Part shown: positions 6,260 to 9,255 of the stretch, one piece after another
Numbering within the stretch: the first letter of the stretch is position 1
Layout of the letters: each line of letters begins with the position of its first letter
NCBI GenBank assembly: GCA_010030605.1
Contig: RHCK01000041.1
Span: 1 to 9,255, forward strand
Length of the DNA: 9,255 nucleotides
Direction: 5' to 3'
From: Acidimicrobiia bacterium
GTDB taxonomy: Bacteria; Actinomycetota; Acidimicrobiia; Acidimicrobiales; Ilumatobacteraceae
Notes under the pieces: model-generated
What the model saw: the letters and a program-made list of their open reading frames with translations, nothing else
Databases searched by the model: none
What the model was told of the DNA's origin: nothing
Translations under genes and position numbers: made by a program

Positions 6260-6871
6260 GTGTCGGAGTCCACGAACGACATCGTCGAGGTGATGCGCAC
6301 GTGCATCGCCATGCGGCATCTGAAGCCCGACGAAGTTCCCGAGGAGATGATCATCGACGTGGTGCGTGCCGCCACCTATGCATCCAACCCCGGTAACAGT
6401 CAGAACTGGCGCTTCATCGTGGTGCGTGATCGGGCCCGCAAGGAACGTTTGGCGTCCCACGTGCGAGCGACGTTGGGTACGAGGTTCGCCGGCGAACCAA
6501 CCGGCGACGAATCGCGCGACAAGATGATGGCGGGCGCACGTCGATTGGTGGAAGGTTTCGCCGAGGTGCCGGTGTGGATCTTCGTCGTCGGAATCAACGG
6601 CTACCCACCTCAGGCCCCGAACGAGGCGTTCGTGTGGTCCACGGTGTATCCGGCGTCGCAGAACCTGGTTTTGGCGGCGCGGTCGATGGGTTTGGGCACC
6701 ACGTTCACCACGTTCCATTTCCTGGCTCAGGAGGCGTTTCGGGCCGAACTGGAGATACCCGACAACGCCCACATCGGCACCGCGATCGCGATGGGCTTTC
6801 CCGAAAAGAAGTTCGCATCGGTGAATCGCCGTCCGGTGGGTGACGTCATTCGTTGGGAGACGTACTCGTGA
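6260..6871 (+). CDS. Nitroreductase family protein (FMN-dependent)
   Basis: A 203-residue flavoprotein of the nitroreductase fold, normally a homodimer binding FMN and using NAD(P)H to reduce nitro groups, quinones, enones or flavins. Visible family features are the N-terminal CIAMRHLKPDEV (15-26, FMN-phosphate arginine R19), the FMN-binding ASNPGNSQNWRF (41-52), the ASQNLVLAARSMGLG helix region (132-146), and the near-C-terminal GFPEKKF (179-185) matching the usual G-x-P-x-x. Substrate is unknown. The start is GTG 6260, 4 bp after the Rieske stop and without a Shine-Dalgarno, which suggests translational coupling with the oxygenase. It might supply reduced flavin or act on a product of the Rieske enzyme, but that is conjecture. 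The stop lies 13 bp before the luciferase-like gene. Confidence 0.9.
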   Translation: MSESTNDIVEVMRTCIAMRHLKPDEVPEEMIIDVVRAATYASNPGNSQNWRFIVVRDRARKERLASHVRATLGTRFAGEPTGDESRDKMMAGARRLVEGFAEVPVWIFVVGINGYPPQAPNEAFVWSTVYPASQNLVLAARSMGLGTTFTTFHFLAQEAFRAELEIPDNAHIGTAIAMGFPEKKFASVNRRPVGDVIRWETYS

Positions 6872-6876
6872 AAGGA
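6871..6876 (+). promoter_or_regulatory. Ribosome binding site AAAGGA for the luciferase-like gene
   Basis: AAAGGA starts at the last base of the nitroreductase stop codon and ends 8 bases before ATG 6885. It supports that start rather than an upstream in-frame start at 6840, which would lie inside the nitroreductase gene. Confidence 0.75.
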
Positions 6877-6884
6877 TCGATGTC

Positions 6885-7796
6885 ATGACCGGAGTCGGAC
6901 TGTGCCTACCTCAACTCGGACCCCACGTGACCGTCGAGGTGGTCGATGAATTCGCTCGTCGTGCGGACGCACTCGGATATTCCGGGCTGTGGGTTCAGGA
7001 TCACTTCATGTACCCGCTCGCGCCGACGCGGGGATACGGAGGCAAGGACGCATTGCCGCCGAACCAGTACAAGTCGGTGTGGGCGCCCACCGAGTTGTTG
7101 GCGTACGTGGCCGGCATCACGTCGAACGTCGCGCTGGGCACCAGCATTTTGGTGGCCGGCAACCATTGGCCGGTTCCGTTGGCACAGCGGTTGGCCACCA
7201 TCGATCAGATGTCGCGCGGCCGTTTGATCGTTGGTCTCGGCGTGGGTTGGAACGCCGAGGAACACGAGGCCTCGGGAACCGACATCACCGAACGTGGTCG
7301 GCGCATCGATGATTTCATCCCGGCGATGTTGGCCTGTTGGGGTGCCGATCCCGTTTCGCACTCCGGCGACTTCTTTCGAATCCCGGAGTCGTGCGTGAAT
7401 CCCAAGCCGTTCGGAGGACGTCGCCCGAAGTTGTTGAGTGGCATGTGGTCGGCTCAAGGTTTGGAGCGCACCGCGCGTTGGTTCGACGCGTGGAATCCGG
7501 CCGGACTTCCGGTGAGTCGGGTGCAGAAGATGGTGGCGACCATGAACGCACAACGTCCCGCCGGCGCCGCCGACATCGAGGTGTATTACCGGTCGTTCGT
7601 GCAAGCGCCCACCGGACCGGCGCCGAGTGATGGCGACAACATGGCCGCGCTCGTCGCCGATGCCACCGCGGCGCGCGAGGCGGGTTTCGTCGACCTGTGC
7701 ATCGAGCACAACTTCTGGGCCGAGATCGATTCACCCGACGATTGGGTGTCGATCCCCGACAAGTTTCTCCCGGTTCTCGAGGCCGCGCGCGGCTGA
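6885..7796 (+). CDS. Luciferase-like monooxygenase family oxidoreductase, probably F420-dependent
   Basis: A 303-residue member of the luciferase-like TIM-barrel family; actinobacterial members usually use F420H2, others use FMNH2. Seen in order are the first strand and helix leading to LGYSGLWVQDHF (30-41), ALGTSILV (83-90), the long signature LAQRLATIDQMSRGRLIVGLGVGWNAEEHEASG (99-131), HSGDFFRI (159-166) and RRPKLLSG (179-186), followed by a shorter C-terminal region ending in PDKFLPVLEAARG. The stretch from SRGRL to the Gly-rich GLGVGW and the following Glu/His residues is the most diagnostic part. Both F420-dependent reductases and flavin monooxygenases share this fold, so cofactor is inferred from lineage rather than read from a residue. 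It lies in the Rieske-led run and ends 7 bp before the lipoprotein gene. The substrate cannot be stated. Confidence 0.91.
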   Translation: MTGVGLCLPQLGPHVTVEVVDEFARRADALGYSGLWVQDHFMYPLAPTRGYGGKDALPPNQYKSVWAPTELLAYVAGITSNVALGTSILVAGNHWPVPLAQRLATIDQMSRGRLIVGLGVGWNAEEHEASGTDITERGRRIDDFIPAMLACWGADPVSHSGDFFRIPESCVNPKPFGGRRPKLLSGMWSAQGLERTARWFDAWNPAGLPVSRVQKMVATMNAQRPAGAADIEVYYRSFVQAPTGPAPSDGDNMAALVADATAAREAGFVDLCIEHNFWAEIDSPDDWVSIPDKFLPVLEAARG

Positions 7797-7803
7797 ATTT
7801 GCC

Positions 7804-8544
7804 ATGTACCGCGTTGCCGCCGTTGTGGGGATGTTCCTTTTTGTCGGATGTTCCAGTTCGACGACTGACGATGCGACAACCGCATCTGATCGAATCGTGG
7901 CGGGGTCGTCGACCAGCACCTCGGTTCGGACGACCGGTTCCGTGTCCACCACGGAGGTCACGACCACGGCTCCGTCGAGTTGTTCGATGTTCGTCGATGA
8001 CGTTTGTCCGCCCGGTGGATTGGATCCGCGACTGGCGTGCATCCCCGAGTGCGCCGGCCTCGACTTGTCCGGAGTGGTGGCCCCTGGACTGAACGAATGG
8101 GTCTCTTTCGAGGACGCGAATCTGACCGGAGCCGACTTCTCTGGTGCCTTTGTCGATGGCTGGTCGATGAGTGGGGCGAATTTGACCGATTCACGGTTCG
8201 CGGGCGCAAACATTTTGAACGTGAGATTCGACCACCAGGACATGAAGCGGGCGAACTTTGGTTCGGCGACGATGTACCAGACGACCTTTTGCGACGTCGA
8301 CCTGACCGATGCCCTCTTCGATGATGCGTTGTTGGAATCGGCGAGTTTCGCGAAGGCGATATTGAATGGCGTGAGTTTCGAGGGTGCACGAACTTTGTCC
8401 GAGCAGGAATGGATCGCCAACGGCGCCTCGGGCACTTTCGGTGTCGTGTTTTCAGAGACGTCGATCGACGGTGTGGTGCCATCGATCAACTTCGGACCAA
8501 CGCCCGAGGCTGCTTCGTCGGCAGGATTGGTCGAGGACTGTTAG
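7804..8544 (+). CDS. Pentapeptide-repeat lipoprotein
   Basis: A 246-residue probable exported lipoprotein. The N-terminus is a short hydrophobic signal with a lipobox-like LFVGC and acyl-accepting Cys at 16, then a Ser/Thr-rich linker to about residue 59. A Cys-containing segment follows (C60, C68, C79, C83), perhaps held by disulfides outside the membrane. Residues about 86-196 form pentapeptide repeats, for example LDLSG, ANLTGADFSG, ANLTDSRFAG, ANFGS and VDLTDALFDD, which would fold as a right-handed quadrilateral beta-helix. A non-repeat tail of about 50 residues ends in Cys246. Pentapeptide proteins often act through protein or DNA-mimic surfaces; a surface-anchored one has no predictable substrate. 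The start ATG 7804 places the signal correctly; a longer in-frame reading lies inside the luciferase-like gene. Its 7-bp gap suggests the same transcript, though a secreted repeat protein is an odd partner for cytoplasmic enzymes. No Shine-Dalgarno is seen. Confidence 0.82.
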   Translation: MYRVAAVVGMFLFVGCSSSTTDDATTASDRIVAGSSTSTSVRTTGSVSTTEVTTTAPSSCSMFVDDVCPPGGLDPRLACIPECAGLDLSGVVAPGLNEWVSFEDANLTGADFSGAFVDGWSMSGANLTDSRFAGANILNVRFDHQDMKRANFGSATMYQTTFCDVDLTDALFDDALLESASFAKAILNGVSFEGARTLSEQEWIANGASGTFGVVFSETSIDGVVPSINFGPTPEAASSAGLVEDC

Positions 8545-8563
8545 TGGTGTCGTGGGCCCGGTG
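8545..8563. other. Convergent 19-bp gap, no terminator recognised
   Basis: The stops of the lipoprotein and E2 genes face each other here. The gap has a GGGCCC palindrome but no hairpin with a T-tract on either strand. Any terminator must be weak, factor-dependent or inside coding sequence. Confidence 0.4.
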
Positions 8564-9255
8564 CTACGCGTTCAGCGCGGCGGGATCCGACAACAGATCG
8601 ACGATCGATTTGCAGAATTGGGCGGCCGGGGCCCCATCGAACACGCGGTGATCCCACGTGAGACTGAGGGTCATGCGCTTGACGGTGGAGGGTTTGCCCT
8701 TGGCGCCCAGCACGACATCGTCGCGCAAACGACCGACACCCAGAATCGCGGTGTTGGGAGGGTTGATGACCGGGGTGAAGCCGTCGACGCCGAACATTCC
8801 GAGAGTGCTCACCGAGAACGTTCCACCCTCCAGTTCGCCGAGGGCCAACTTTCCTTCACGAGCGGCCGATGACAGGCGCTTGGTCTCGTCGGCGAGGCCG
8901 GGCAGATCGAGCGCCAAGGTGTTCTTGATCACCGGAACGATGAGACCTTCGTCGAGAGCCACGGCCATGCTCACGTGAACATCGGGCAGAAGAGCGATGC
9001 CGTCGTCGGTGACCTGCGAGTTGACGATGGGATGCAAACGCAAGGCTCGGGCGCAGGCGGCGATGACGTAGTCGGTGAACCCGGGAAGAGACGCATTCCC
9101 CGCGGCTTTGCGGGCCTCGCGATCAGCGACGACGGCGTCGAGGTCGGCGTCCATGTGCAACGTCAACTGCGCCATTTCTTGCAAGCTGGAGTGCATGCGC
9201 TTGGCGATGGTGCCGCGCATGCCGCTCATCTTTTTCACCGACGTCGGAGTCTGTG
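8564..9255 (-). CDS. 2-oxoacid dehydrogenase complex E2 acyltransferase, catalytic domain (5' truncated)
   Basis: The frame stays open from the window end to a TAG at 8564-8566, giving about 230 residues of the C-terminal catalytic domain; the lipoyl and subunit-binding domains should lie beyond the edge. It transfers an acyl group from lipoate to CoA in a pyruvate, branched-chain or 2-oxoglutarate dehydrogenase complex. Reading back from the stop, the signature ends in TWDHRVFDGAPAAQF, with catalytic His and Asp 27 and 23 residues before the C-terminal Ala. Further inside are a GGTFSVSTLGMFGVDGF stretch and INPPNTAILGVG, and the domain begins with the usual MSGMRGTIAKRM. GTG 9238 is not the true start, because the family needs the upstream domains and the frame continues as TPTS before it. 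Which complex it belongs to cannot be said. It faces the lipoprotein gene and is probably a separate, housekeeping locus. Confidence 0.92.
   Translation of the reverse strand, partial: QTPTSVKKMSGMRGTIAKRMHSSLQEMAQLTLHMDADLDAVVADREARKAAGNASLPGFTDYVIAACARALRLHPIVNSQVTDDGIALLPDVHVSMAVALDEGLIVPVIKNTLALDLPGLADETKRLSSAAREGKLALGELEGGTFSVSTLGMFGVDGFTPVINPPNTAILGVGRLRDDVVLGAKGKPSTVKRMTLSLTWDHRVFDGAPAAQFCKSIVDLLSDPAALNA

Overview
The window is high-GC, densely coded DNA that most likely comes from an actinobacterium, perhaps an Acidimicrobiia-like lineage. This is inferred from four things: a lysine/alanine-rich protein tail, a luciferase-like oxidoreductase of the kind that usually uses coenzyme F420, frequent GTG starts, and few Shine-Dalgarno sites. 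No RNA gene, CRISPR array, insertion sequence or integrase is visible. Taxonomy cannot be settled from the sequence alone.

Layout on the + strand: the C-terminal Lys/Ala/Pro tail of a protein cut by the window edge (1-267); a glutamine-synthetase-family ligase (291-1667); a short-chain dehydrogenase/reductase (2517-3287); a 3-hydroxyisobutyrate-dehydrogenase-family enzyme (3995-4936); then a tight four-gene run of Rieske oxygenase alpha subunit (5002-6255), nitroreductase-family flavoprotein (6260-6871), luciferase-like monooxygenase (6885-7796) and pentapeptide-repeat lipoprotein (7804-8544). On the - strand lie an endonuclease/exonuclease/phosphatase-family hydrolase (1649-2425), a VOC/glyoxalase-like protein (3294-3953), and the catalytic end of a 2-oxoacid dehydrogenase E2 acyltransferase (8564 to the window end). 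Only the two edge genes are incomplete. No gene-free stretch exceeds about 91 bp.

Working together: GS-like ligase, Rieske oxygenase, two dehydrogenases, two flavin/deazaflavin oxidoreductases and a VOC protein look like a catabolic accessory cluster. One plausible reading is breakdown of an amine or aromatic amine by gamma-glutamylation followed by ring or N-alkyl oxidation, as in aniline degradation, where a GS-like gamma-glutamylanilide synthase works with a Rieske dioxygenase. That is inference: no ferredoxin, reductase, oxygenase beta subunit or glutamyl-amide hydrolase is in the window, and the interleaved minus-strand genes argue against a single operon. The E2 gene probably belongs to a separate central-metabolism locus.

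The most interesting non-coding signals are two candidate operators: a TTGGCA-N10-TGCCAA dyad centred between the divergent VOC and 3-HIBADH-family starts, and a perfect 14-bp palindrome plus a direct repeat at 30-bp spacing just upstream of the Rieske gene. The truncated tail gene also carries an in-frame 90-bp duplication and 18-bp tandem repeats.
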